64,000 bases of DNA from Owenia fusiformis (lineage: Eukaryota > Annelida > Polychaeta > Sabellida > Oweniidae): positions 26,240,455-26,304,454 of the forward strand of contig CAIIXF020000002.1 in the NCBI GenBank assembly GCA_903813345.2, written 5' to 3'. The notes below the pieces were generated by a model that saw nothing but the letters and a program-made list of their open reading frames with translations, had not been told where the DNA came from and made no database searches. Below are positions 31,605 through 42,778 of the stretch, one piece after another; the first letter of the stretch is position 1, and each line of letters opens with the position of its first letter. Both the position numbers and the translations under genes were made by a program.

Positions 31605-32616
31605 CAACGATTGCTTGGATTTTAATCGGGTCAAGTTGTGAATAATTAGCAGAGTTGTCTGCAGTTGTTCCATTTATCCTTTCTTCTTTAGTGAAGAGAG
31701 CATTCATTAGTGTTCTGGCACCTTGTTCTCCATTGTTCAGTGTAGACAACTTATGACTTGTCTTTGGGTAGATGTAAATACAGGAATGTGGGACCAATTC
31801 AATCATCTGTAATAGAAGTTTACATTATTAAGAGAATAACACATGGATACTTGCTATGAAATTGAATTACCATTCCACTGGTCAGTATCAAAAGAACCTA
31901 ATGGCGATTACCCTTTGATTCAAAATGGCAGACAGTTATTGTTGATTTCAATATTTTTAGTTTTCATTAAATAAAATACTTTGCCATGAGCATTCAGCTT
32001 TAGAATTTCAGCCATATCAATCTTGTATGACACAGAAATTTTAAGTACTGTATTTGTCTTTAATTTGGCGCAACTGAATCTGTTTTTTGGCCTCTTGGCG
32101 TTTATTCAATTTGGCGGTTTTTCAAATGTCCCAGACATCTTCCTATCCAACAAAGATACTCATTGTTAGTGTTGTTGATGAACAATTTCTTCAATATTTC
32201 TTGTTGTTTCTAAAATTTTAAACATCCCAGCAATCTTGGTATCTTTCCTTTAAACAGAAGTGAAATGAATGTAAAATATTCCCAGGGATTTTGGCAACTA
32301 TTAAATTTGGCCAAAATTCACCAATTTAAAACACTCGCCAAATTGAAGAAAAATACAGTAATCTATCAGAAGAATTGATGTTTGATATAATTGCAGTATG
32401 AAAACATATTCATTATACTCACACCATGGTTAGCAGCAATGACCGGATCCAAAATGCCCTCATTTGGGCGACTCAGAACCTCATGTGGCTGAACAGGTTC
32501 TACAGAACCAATGCCTTCTGAGACACGTGCCAACTTTGCTAAAGCTTCTGAATAATTTGCCTTTAGTTTAAGAAGTTCTCGTTTCATCATAGCAGAATCT
32601 TCAGTATCTTGTTTCT
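31605..32616 (-). CDS. Exons 4-5: coiled segment and BEN-like domain
   Basis: Exon 32616-32423 (RELLKLKANYSEALAKLARV) is helical and ends IAANHG before GGT|GTGAGT. Exon 31806-31605 follows in phase 0 and carries the BEN-like pattern: a hydrophobic start, the ARTLMNALF helix and an LDPIKIQAI helix. The donor G|GTTAGT follows. Confidence 0.65.
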
Positions 32617-35600
32617 CTATAATAATACAGACAGAGGCTCCAAGTTAATAATGGGGAAACTATATTGCATTTAGATATATAGGTAAATAACTGGAAGAAG
32701 TTGTCAATAAATATAACCTGTTCACAAATGGTTACTGACAATGTTACCCCGATCAAAGTGAAATCAGAGTAAAATCAATCAGACACACAGAATGCAAGAT
32801 ATATGTTTTTATAATGTGAACAAATTAGATTGGTGTGATTTTTAAAACCGGAGAGAGATTACATTTCAGTAGAAATCACACTTGGAAGCTCTGTTGTAGA
32901 AATTGCCCGTGAAATTAACAAAAACAGCAACACCACGGAGAAGCAAATACCACCGAACAAAACAAAGAACTGAGCATATACAGGCACTTTCAGTCTACCT
33001 AAGTATACAAGTATCAGATCATGTACATTTAGTCCATCAAATCAAACTTGCACTAGGTAGCCATTCTGATTTATCAGAGTCTCACTTTACCTAACACTGG
33101 TGAGTATTCCAAAGGATAAAACTAAATACTTGCTGTGGACAATGCTAGATAGCAGTTTGTTAAGTTTTTTAATTCTATAAAGCTTTATCATGCCCACTGC
33201 ATACTTGTACAATCACACAACACATAGAATCAAACATCAATTAATTTAGCCCCCATATAAAGTTTAAACCACATTAGCTTAAATTGTAGTCTTACCTAGA
33301 TGCTGTTAAAGCGTGGTATGTGGAACTTTTTTTATTTTCAAAAAGTGGTTTTTGTTCAAAAAATCATGAATTTTGTACTACAAAAATATCTATAGAATAA
33401 TATATTCTTCCTTTTAACATGATTAGACAATCAACATTGGTTTATTTTTTAAGTTAAGCATATTTAGAAAAGGGCAGAGAAAATTGTTTTTATTAATTTT
33501 TTTTTCACAATGACATCACTTAGGTTGCAAAATATTTTTGAAATGCTAAAACATCGAAGTGGCACATCAGATATGACATTTTATCATTAAATAGTGTGTC
33601 CTTTGTTCAATCTTTGCACTGTAGTTAAAAAGATAATCACTGCCCCCAGGATTCCGTGTTTGCAGAGCGCGGACGGAATTTGCCTCTGCCCGCGGAATTG
33701 CAGAATCAACTATTTTGGTCAATTTCCGCGGAATTTTCCGCAGAATCCATATATTTTCCAAAAGTTTAAAAAGTCAGTCTTACCTGTAACAATCTGACAC
33801 GTTTTCAGTCAAATCCCTTGCAGAAATAACCCAAATTATGCGAAGTGAAAATTCTAAACGCCATCGTTTGATTTCTGCCGTTAGATGGCAGCATGTATGT
33901 AGTGACTGACTACCTGACTATCACGATATTTTCCCGTTTACTGGTTCGAAAACCATTAGTTTTTCTTTCGGTTCTCGTCAGAATATCCGCGGAATTTCTG
34001 CAGAATTAGCCCTTTCTTCTTGCAGAATTCACTAATTTCACTTGCAGAATTGAGCATTTTAACTTGCAGAAAACTGGGGGGAGTGGATAATGTCTTTTGC
34101 ACTGTATACACCCTATGCAGACAGAGCCTGTGGGAAATATTTGGTGCGGCGCAAATATGCGGAGGGTGCGGAGCTAACGGTCATTTTTCAATTTAAAATT
34201 GGGATATTTCTGAAACTAAGCAGTTTTGGGACTTCAAATATACCAAGATATGTGTATTTGACACCAAATATCAATAAAATTTTGAAAATAGTAGTGCAAT
34301 TCATTTTATAGCGACGCAGTATGCCTTAAACATTTCCCAGACCTATATATTTTGAGACTATCCTTTTAATACTGCGTCCCCAGCATTCATAAAAAATGGT
34401 GTTCAAGATACACTACCCATGCAAATTATTTTTGCATCTTGGAAGCCAGGCAGTATCTGTGTGATTTTATAAAAATTCGGAAATGTTCTTCAGATATGAG
34501 CCCCCTCTAAATATTGGGTGCGGAGGTACGTTTATGGAGCTCCTCCGCACCCAATATTTAGAGGGGGCTCATATCTGAAGAACATTTCCGAATTTTTATA
34601 AAATCACACAGATACTGCCTGGCTTCCAAGATGCAAAAATAATTTGCATGGGTAGTGTATCTTGAACACCATTTTTTATGAATGCTGGGGACTCAGTATT
34701 AAAAGGATAATTTCAAAATAATGAAATATATAGGTCTGGGAAAGGTTTAAGGCACACTGCGTCGCTATAGAATGAATTGCGCTACTATTTTCACAATTGT
34801 ATTGATATTTGGTGTCAAATACACATATCTTGGTATATTTGAAGTCCCAAAACGGCTTAGTTTCAGAAATATCCCAAATTCAAATTCAAAAATGACCGTT
34901 AGCTCCGCACCCTCCGCTCATTTGCTCCGCACCAAATATTTCCCACAGGCTCTGTCTGCATAGGGTGGTATAGTAGAATATTTGATGATTAAAATCTGGC
35001 GTGAAATTTGAATATTTGAGAATTGAAAAGCTGACAACCTTTTTTCATAAAATTGTTTTTTTCAAAATTCTCTAAAATATTTGTCATGACAAATAGTGAA
35101 TGAATGATAAAAATATATTTCCAAACTTTACATGGGGACTTTAAGATAAAGATCTTCTTTGCAGCTATCTTCAGCAATCTTAGTGTGTAGATTTAGATAT
35201 TATTGACATGTACTGTTCTCCAGAATGATGTCTATTTCATAACTTGAGTAGCCTCAATTTCTAAATTTGGACTTGAAATTCCTGCTTGAAACTTCAGTAG
35301 GGAAATTACATATTCTTTATATAGAACTGTCAGAACTAAGGATGATCATTCAAATTGTTCAGGTATGTTTCATATTTTATACAGGCTTGAATTCTATGAC
35401 TATTTCCCAATGGGTTAAAATCATCTTTCATTTCCAAGAAATCCGTATTAGTTCTTACAGGGTGACACAAAATGCCATCCCCATAATGTTGCATAACTTT
35501 TTGTCTGCATGAAATCTTTGCACATTAAAACTTTAATGGAGCAACTCCACAAGATGTTGCAGATGACTAGCTCAACTAGATGCACTTTTATGAGCATTAC

Positions 35601-38600
35601 AAGATGCGATGTAAATGTCATCAATTCCAAAGCAGTCCCATGTGAATTCTACACAAAAAATGCCACCTACCTTTTGTCACGAAATTTTCTGCATTGTCAG
35701 TTGTATCATCTGGATTCGAGGTTGCACCTGTAATTGTGCTAATGTCCCCGATATCATCCTCTTTATCATCACCATACTCTCCAGTGTTATTATCATCATC
35801 ATTGAGATCAAGAGTTATTGGTTCTTCTTTAATATTTCGAATTAATTGTTTTTCTGGAGGGCCTTCATTTCTGGCCTCATTGATGTCTCTTGAACGTTTC
35901 CTTCCACTACTGAACTGTTGAGATTTCACTGGAAAATGTTAATGATACTGTAACATGGAGTCAAAAGTCAAAAGTGTTGACATTGTGCAATTAAAATGAT
36001 CAAAAATGGATTTATATCGAAGGAAGAAAACAGAATGATGAACAGTGTTTCTGATAAGTGTGGCAATATTTGTCTTCATTTTCTAAAAAAAAGAATTCGA
36101 ACTAAATGTATATTGTCAAATATAGAGGTTACTGAAGATCAGAAATGTAGAAGTTTCCAAATTCATTAGAATAATCAAAAAAGGGAACATCCAAGTTCAT
36201 TCTTTTTTACCAAATAACCCTAAAATTAGGATTATCCTCATATGAAGTCAAAAACATTGTACTTGAAATAAATAAATGACTTTTAATGCATCCTGATTTA
36301 TTTTTTCAGACTGAAGTCTTGCTCTTCTATCCCCAAAAAATGTAAAAAGTGTTTTCAACTTCCTTTTAAAAAATCTATGTACCCTTAGGCTAATAAAATA
36401 TACAATGTAATAACTTTCACCCCTTCTGCAGAAGTAAATATAGCACATAGTTATGATTAGCTAAATGCATATTAAGCTTTTCACAAAAAGCTCACCATTG
36501 CTGTTTTCATGGTGATTGCCAACTTTGTCACCAGGTGTCACTTGGGTAGCTTCTGGCAATGTTTGCTCATATGCCTTATGTTGAACTTGAGTCGGGTCAT
36601 GATCTGTAGTAAATGTATTTCCCTTCCATAGTTTAGCCCCTCCATTTTGATCTTTAGATGTAGGAGAAAGTGACACATCTGATCCTCGATATGAAGTATC
36701 TAAATGTGATGTAGTGTTTGTTGGAGGGTATGCTAGCACTTGTGAGGCATCAGTATAACATCCTGTCCATGTTTCTCCCTTGGAAGGAGGTTTGACAATA
36801 GTTCGGTGCATTTTCACAACAAGATCTGGGAGCTCTTCCCCCTGGGATACACAAATAATACCATCTATTTCAAGTGACTTAGAGAATATCATGTTCTGGG
36901 TACATAGTTTCAATATGGCATCTTGTATCATACTTCTCAACATCGGATTGTATGATCTTGAGCCCATCTCTCCAGCCACTAACTTTACACGTTCTGAAAA
37001 ACATAAATACCTATTCTGTAGGTTTTTTATCACATTTTTATGAAAATCTAGCTACTCTGATAGATCCGTCATATTTTTGTTATGCAACAAAATCATATGC
37101 TGAAGTTCACAATATACATGTACAGTACTGTTATTTTAACCAGTGTACAGGGTGGGCCAATAAAAATTGGAACATTTTTCAATTTATTCAATTTTCTTTA
37201 TTATTGCAGTTCAGTCCACAAAGACAAAACTGTTTTATTAACATTTTCAATAATAATAATTTTACCATTCAGGCCTCGAAATTAGCGTTGCGAAGGTAGC
37301 GATTTATTACCTGTTTTCCCAGAACACTACTTGTCATTTCTTCCAATTAGCTAACTTTGCTAGTTCCAGACAGCCAGACCCAAAGATTCGGTAAGAAAAA
37401 AGATCGAACTTCTGATAAATGAAGTGAGCGATAATAGAGTACTCACACTAAAACGTGATTAAAATGACACATTGTTGTAATTCGATGCATCCTCCCGATA
37501 AATATGTATCAGTGGGTCCTTTTCACACAATTCAAAACTAATATTATCTCAAAATAGGCTGAAATGAATGAAAGAAATGTTCAAATTTAGAGTCGTTTCC
37601 GCATTCAACCAGGTAGTCTTTCGCGCAGCTTTTTTGCACATGTCGACATGACGGTCAAGGTCATGAACTTTAGTTTGACATTTCCTCTTTCTTTCTAACA
37701 TTTCTCGTTATTCTTACGACTTTTACATGGAAAATGAAGATCTATCATTAAACAAATATCTTTCAGTATAATATTAGATCGATATCGAACGGTCTCTAGC
37801 GGAAATAATAAAGATAATCGGGGAGAACATATCATTCAATTCACGTGACTCCACTAGGGAATTTTGCAATATTGTTTACTGATTTTATTTGTTTATTGAT
37901 TCTTGGTTCATTTAGTGATCTTTACAATAACTCTCCAATAACAATCCATTCCATTATTATACTCCGTTCTGATGTTGCAAATTAGTCATATTTGGCAAGA
38001 AAATTTTGCCATATATGAAATTCCCGGGGATTTTTTACTTCTTCCATAATATCTAATAAAGTGCAGTGTTCTCCCCACGAATTTATCTCAAGTGGGTGCA
38101 AAATTCATATTTCACAATTTAGACCAAATTTGGAAAAATATGCCTATTTTTCATGTTTTTCTCATTTTCAAGTGGGTGCAAATTGATTCTCAGGTGGGTG
38201 CATGCCTATTACCAAAATCTCAAGTGGGTGCAGTGCAATTGCTGCTGGGGAGATCACAACAGTGTAATATCTTATTATTGCGCTGGTAAGTCATAAGAAT
38301 AAAGATCGAAATCTTCACTATCTGGTTCTCTCAAATAGCTACCTGGAAAATTCACCAAGTAGTGAAACAACTACCTGATAAAAAAAAGTTAAGCGCGAGG
38401 CCTGCCATTATCTGAATCTTTGTGGACTGAACTGCAATAATAAAGACAATTGAATAAATAGAAAAATGTTCCAATTTTTATTGGCCCACCATGTATTCCT
38501 TCAGTCATACACTGGCATTGTTGGACAAAGATTTATGCAAAACATATCAGTGGTTTGTCATTAGGACAGTAAAAAAAAATTGTTCATGGAACTACTTTAC

Positions 38601-41457
38601 AGGCATTCAGGTGGGAATACATTGGAGATATGAACCTAGGGGAGTTCACAACTGGCTAATCTTTTCAATTTCTAATAAATAACAGCGGGCTTGAGAAACT
38701 CTAATCAGACAAGTATTCACTAAACCAGCGCTTGCATTAGGTTAGAAAATTTGTGAGTCCCAAGGACGCAATCTTTTTTAAAGTGTGTCCTTTGAAAAAA
38801 AGTGTGTCCCTTATTTCTAGCCTGTTTTGAGGTATAACTTTATTTTAAAAGCATGTTTAACCAAAAACACCTTGAAGTTAATTTTGTCACATGATTGTCT
38901 TTGCTTCAACACAACAATAGGTCAGTCTAAAACATCTTTCCAATTAGTCCAACAACATTAGACCTAGCCTGGGCCTCGTTTCTTATCTGACATGTCTTAT
39001 GGCCCCGGCTAGGTCTAACCTCCTTGATCATTTTGCCCTTGATACGTTAATTTAATCGTTCAGCAGGTTTCAACAAGCGGAACTAATTAAACCCTGAAAC
39101 CATGGTCATATTACACAAAGAATGTGATTCAAGCATGCATACATACCTTATGAATACATACACACCATCCCGTATCCCCTTGAGACCCTATTGATGCATA
39201 ATTACGGAAATATTGGAGACAGGTTTGGAATATAACGAAAATGTCGGTCAGTTTAGGTAACATCGAAATTGCAAATCGTATCAGAAATTAACCGTCATCG
39301 CAGCACTGCATTTACAAACAGTAGGTTTGCAATTAATAACTATTTTGCGTGTATACACGCGCTATATAAATCAATCAAAGCTGGGTTCTCCCCAGAATCT
39401 AATTGCATGGCGCTCCCCCCTGCTCACTCGTTTTCCCCGCCCTGTTCCCCCCCTGCTTGCTTCGCCCGCCCTGCTTAGCGCCCCGCTACTTCAAAACTTA
39501 CGTACATTATTTTATTCTCCTGGATATTCGACGAAATCACATAAAATTCAAAAAATTTTCAAAAAGTTTTTCCCGATTTGCCATTCCGACGGCCGAATCT
39601 TAAATGTCTTCTGATTGGCTCAAAACTCATGATTAGTTACGAAATATCCAATCAAATTATCTATTACTAATCGTGCGTCATCGACATAATCTGCCCTAGG
39701 TTCGGTTCGATCACTTGATTTGACTACGTATGCGCATGCGCCCAAAACATTCTAACCTATCAAAATCGTTCATTTGATGCGTGCGTTCAGAAAATTAGAA
39801 AAAGTTAACAGTTGAACCTGGCGCAGATTACCCCTATACTGCAACGCGGAGTGATATGATCACCGATCATCAAAATCGCCAATTTGGAATAAAACAAACA
39901 TAAAAACGACTAAAACTACAATTTGACAATGAAGTATTATTTTTTATTAATAGTTATTATAATTGCGAACGAATTAATGTTTAAATCTTGCTTTTGATGG
40001 TTGTCATGATAAAGAAGTTCGACTTCCGGTTCTTTATGCGGGAAACTCAAAAAAATGAATAAAATTAAAAAGACTTATCTAAAGAATAGAATGAAAGTAG
40101 AAACAGTGGACAGGGTCCTCAACATAATCATAAATGGACCAAGGGAAGAGGTGTTCGATTTTGAGGCAGCATGGGGGAGGTTGTTTGACATGCACCCCAG
40201 AAGATGTAGGGACAGAAGACTTTTAGGAAACACAATGAACAATGAATACTCATGACACTACAAGCATATTATCATGTATTGTTAAATAAAAGGTTTTCTA
40301 AATGAGAATTTGTGTTTATATAGCGAGCGAAGCGAGCGGCAAAAATTGGCACAAAAATCATGCGAGCGAAGCGAGCGGCGAAACTTGTTAAAAAATCCCC
40401 CCCTGCTATGAAAAAATCCTGGGGAGATCACTGCAAAGATACCTGCTTTCCTCAAAATTTATCTTTTAATGCGATTTATCGCGATAATAATTATCAATCT
40501 ATTTGACAACAATTTCGTTTCGCTAGTAGTTTAATTTTACGATCCGGGACACTCGGACGAACAGACACAATGACGGACATGCGGAAATGTCATTTTAGAG
40601 ATCGGTAAGTGTAGCCTCATTTTACGAGTATAAATGAACATTTAACGCAATAATATTGTGTTAAATCGCTTGATGTTATGTGTTTTTATATTATTGTCAA
40701 GTATCAATTGCACGTTATCGCGGCAAAATGGTTTCGATGGATCCAGAACTTGCATCAAAGGAAAGAATAGCAAAGAGGTTAAACTCAATAACGGCCCCAA
40801 GAAAATTCCTAATAGTAAAGAACGCCGTTATTGAGTTTAACGACGTTGAACTAGGGCAAAGGGGTGTAATGTCGACGTGTTGGGTAATGTCGACATAATA
40901 GACGGGGTAACTTCGACACTTCCGTATTAGAAGTAGAATTTCCATTTTCCGCCATGTTTGATTTCTGGAAAAATTAAAATCTCGCGAGATCTCGATCCAT
41001 GTGAGAAAAAAAACATGGCTTCCCCCTAGATCGGAAATTAAAGCAAATAAACAACAAGGTGTCGAAGTTACCCCACATGTCGAAGTTACCCCAAAATGGT
41101 GTCGACGTTACACCCCTTCGCCCTACTTTCCAATGTAAAATATACTGTTTTAAATTGTATACTCATGCTATCATTGGAGAGTTTCTGAGCTGTATCTCTC
41201 GATTTGTGGAATGTCTCTGACATCCTCATAGCACTTTTGGCATCATTGTGTTGTTTTGAGGTGGCATGCCTTGTTAATGAAGAATGTTGGAATTCTGCAC
41301 ATCCTGTTTCTTGGGCGAATTTGTTTCCTTTGGAACATCGCGTACAAATGACACACTTCATTCCGATAATAATATTTGAGTTTTCTTTCCTGACTGGATA
41401 TAACCAATCAAACTCTGTTTCCCATTCGGGAATGTATGTTCTAACCTTACTTGTCAT
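31605..41457 (-). CDS. TTF-like zinc finger plus BEN-like domain protein, 3' end not found
   Basis: Exons on the minus strand are 41457-41127, 36993-36496, 35928-35671, 32616-32423 and 31806-31605. Phases agree across all joins, giving about 494 codons. The start ATG at 41457 has an in-frame stop shortly upstream. Residues 1-110 carry WETEFDWLYP, then CVICTRC and HSSLTRHATSKQH, resembling the TTF-type finger of ZNF862/KIAA1586-like proteins. The middle is disordered and acidic, with a sumoylation-like IKEEP. The exon at 31806-31605 (IELVPHSCIYIYP, ARTLMNALFTKEER, QLDPIKIQAIV) resembles a BEN domain. A nuclear DNA- or chromatin-binding role is inferred. The final exon after phase 1 at 31605 was not located. 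Confidence 0.65.
32045..32362. mobile_element. Short TIR element in an intron
   Basis: TACTGTATTTGTCTTTAATT at the left is mirrored by CAAATTGAAGAAAAATACAGTA at the right, 318 bp apart. It contains repeated TTTGGCG motifs. The class is uncertain. Confidence 0.65.
34107..34970. repeat. 864-bp near-perfect palindrome (foldback element)
   Basis: The two arms of about 420 bp are inverted copies around a 15-base spacer near 34534. The tips read TACACCCTATGCAGACAG and CTGTCTGCATAGGGTGGTA; the centre is CGGAGG...CCTCCG. Arms differ at scattered sites. No coding content. Confidence 0.93.
35671..35928 (-). CDS. Exon 3: acidic low-complexity segment
   Basis: SGRKRSRDI looks like a nuclear localisation signal. 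NIKEEPITLDL carries a sumoylation-like motif, and DDDNNTGEYGDDKEDD is strongly acidic. The borders are TTTTCCAG and AAAG|GTAGGT. Confidence 0.65.
36496..36993 (-). CDS. Exon 2 of the finger/BEN gene
   Basis: The exon begins ERVKLVAGEMGSRSYN and includes MIQDAILKLCTQN and LPDLVVKMHRTIV, a compact possibly helical segment. Then comes a Ser/Thr/Asn-rich region ending HHENSN before ATG|GTGAGC. The acceptor is GTTTTTCAG. No domain is recognised with confidence. Confidence 0.65.
37269..38402. mobile_element. Nested foldback-like element
   Basis: CAGGCCTCGAAATTAGCG at the left and TTAAGCGCGAGGCCTG at the right are inverted, followed by related ...TTACCTG / CAACTACCTG blocks. It lies wholly inside the mariner-type element. 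Confidence 0.65.
38064..38264. mobile_element. Third-level nested repeat with GTGGGTGCA motifs
   Basis: CAGTGTTCTCCCCACG and CTGGGGAGATCACA form inverted ends of hAT-like type. Four AAGTGGGTGCA/AGGTGGGTGCA motifs lie between them. The same terminus type occurs at 39381 and 40419. Confidence 0.55.
39380..40433 (+). mobile_element. Deleted hAT-like element
   Basis: CTGGGTTCTCCCCAGAAT at the left and TCCTGGGGAGATCACTG at the right form inverted ends. Inside are a C-rich stretch, a transposase-like C-terminal fragment (40055-40255) and two GCGAGCGAAGCGAGCGGC blocks (40323, 40363). Confidence 0.6.
40055..40255 (+). pseudogene. hAT transposase-derived C-terminal fragment
   Basis: KNRMKVETVDRVLNIIINGP followed by REEVFDFEAAWGRLFDMHPRR resembles the C-terminus of hAT-derived KIAA1586/ZNF862-like proteins (a dimerisation-end pattern: K.R...ET...L.I.I.GP...FD). 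Nothing upstream extends it, so it is a fragment. Confidence 0.5.
40778..40842. repeat. Perfect 18-bp inverted repeat hairpin
   Basis: GTTAAACTCAATAACGGC and GCCGTTATTGAGTTTAAC are exact inverses separated by 28 bases. It lies just left of the MITE at 40852. Confidence 0.85.
40852..41125. mobile_element. 274-bp MITE at the edge of exon 1
   Basis: The ends TAGGGCAAAGGGGTGTAATG and CGTTACACCCCTTCGCCCTA are inverted over about 25 bp. Inside, GGGTAA(T/C)(G/T)TCGAC-type motifs repeat in both orientations. Confidence 0.85.
41127..41457 (-). CDS. Exon 1: TTF-like zinc finger
   Basis: MTSKVRTYIPEWETEFDWL opens the protein and Cys/His pairs follow. Phase demands the donor AAA|GTAGGG at 41126-41125, whose T onward belongs to a MITE end (40852-41125). 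An earlier GTATAT at about 41145 would leave phase 0, which does not fit the next known exon. Confidence 0.65.
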
Positions 41458-41936
41458 ATTTTCAGTTTTTGATTTCTTGCCGCAAATTTAAAAGGGAAGT
41501 AAACGTTAAATACGGACTGAATAAATGCATGTTCGTTCATTCGACAATGAATACATTTTATTTCATGAATAACCTAATATTTGTTTCTGAATAGGAAAAA
41601 CTGTGGCATGTCGGCCAAACTGCCCTAATAGACTGTGGACTACACAGTCAGCACTATCAATGGTATATTCTAAAAATATAGTGAAATAGATCTCTAATAG
41701 TAGAGGAAAGTGCACAAGGCGTTTGTGACAATATTTTCCGGAAGTGTTAGATCTATATTTCAATTTATCGTTCAAACTGTGACATTCATGCTAATAATTC
41801 GACATGCATATGATTCTTACATACCCAATACGATAAAAAACGTTATTAACATACCAAATGAAAGGTGATTTCCTGGTAAAACTTGCAAAAGTTGGTCCAA
41901 ATTCACACTCGAACCATCCACTTCCTCCAATACGTA

Positions 41937-42527
41937 GGGTGTTACTAAATATCACCTAGGTGTCCCCTTGGGCACCTGGATTTATAATTCCATTCTAAAC
42001 CACATACACATTTTAAATATAGTATTATTTCCTTTGTCATATTACCTTGACATATAATAGACTTGAAATAATAATTTGTAGTCGAGAATATTGCAAAGAA
42101 ATGTAAAATAGTGCAATGAAATGTAAAAAGATTTATTGTTAGATGGCCACCTGGAATTTTGTTCATGTATGTATGGTCACTTATTTGTAGTAATAAAACT
42201 GTTTTAATGCTAAAATGTTATATTTGAAATATATTTATTGTTCTTACTTGAGTTGCTAAAATAGTGAATCTGTAGCATTTTTAGTGGGCAAATAATGAAA
42301 TATTATCCTAACAAATGGCCTTTTCGACAACGATCAAAATTTTCAAGACAATTAAAAAGATAATGACGAACAGAAATATCTACACAAGTTCCATAAAAAT
42401 ACTTTATTATGTACCATTAAACACTTGGAAAGATGTTAGCTTGAAATAAAGTAGTAAAATATGCCAGTAAGGCATTTCAATGGGGGCACCTAGGTGTGGG
42501 GCACCTAGGTGGTATTTAGTACAACCC
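41937..42527. mobile_element. 591-bp hAT-type MITE with 8-bp target duplication
   Basis: AATACGTA occurs at 41929-41936 and again at 42528-42535. Inverted ends are GGGTGTTACTAAATATCACC and GGTGGTATTTAGTACAACCC, each followed by a CTAGGTG block. An 8-bp duplication points to hAT. Confidence 0.88.
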
Positions 42528-42778
42528 AATACGTATGCGCAGCCCGATGTAAAAAAATAAACCTATCTGATTGGTCGTTGTTGTAAACAGTGGGCACGTG
42601 TGCGGTGATCACCTACTTGACATGTATCAATATAACATGCCCATGTTACAATCCCATAGATAGGTGAACATATTTCGTGATGATTTCTGTAACATGCAGA
42701 CAAATGTGGCTTTGGTAGGCTCGCACATGTGTAGAAAGCGCAACCAACATGTAAAATCACGCGGCAATGTACCCTGGT

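Larger units (their letters stand above)
37148..38493. mobile_element. Mariner-type element with 75-bp ends
   Basis: CAGGGTGGGCCAATAAAAAT is mirrored by ATTTTTATTGGCCCACCATG. The match continues through the GCAGTTCAGTCCACAAAGA blocks. TA flanks both ends. The interior is replaced by nested repeats rather than a transposase. Confidence 0.85.

Noticed and set aside
40569-40815. Two-exon plus-strand mini-gene starting MTDMRKCHF
   Set aside because: A GTAAGT donor is present, but the product is about 55 residues with no domain and overlaps the hairpin; unsupported.
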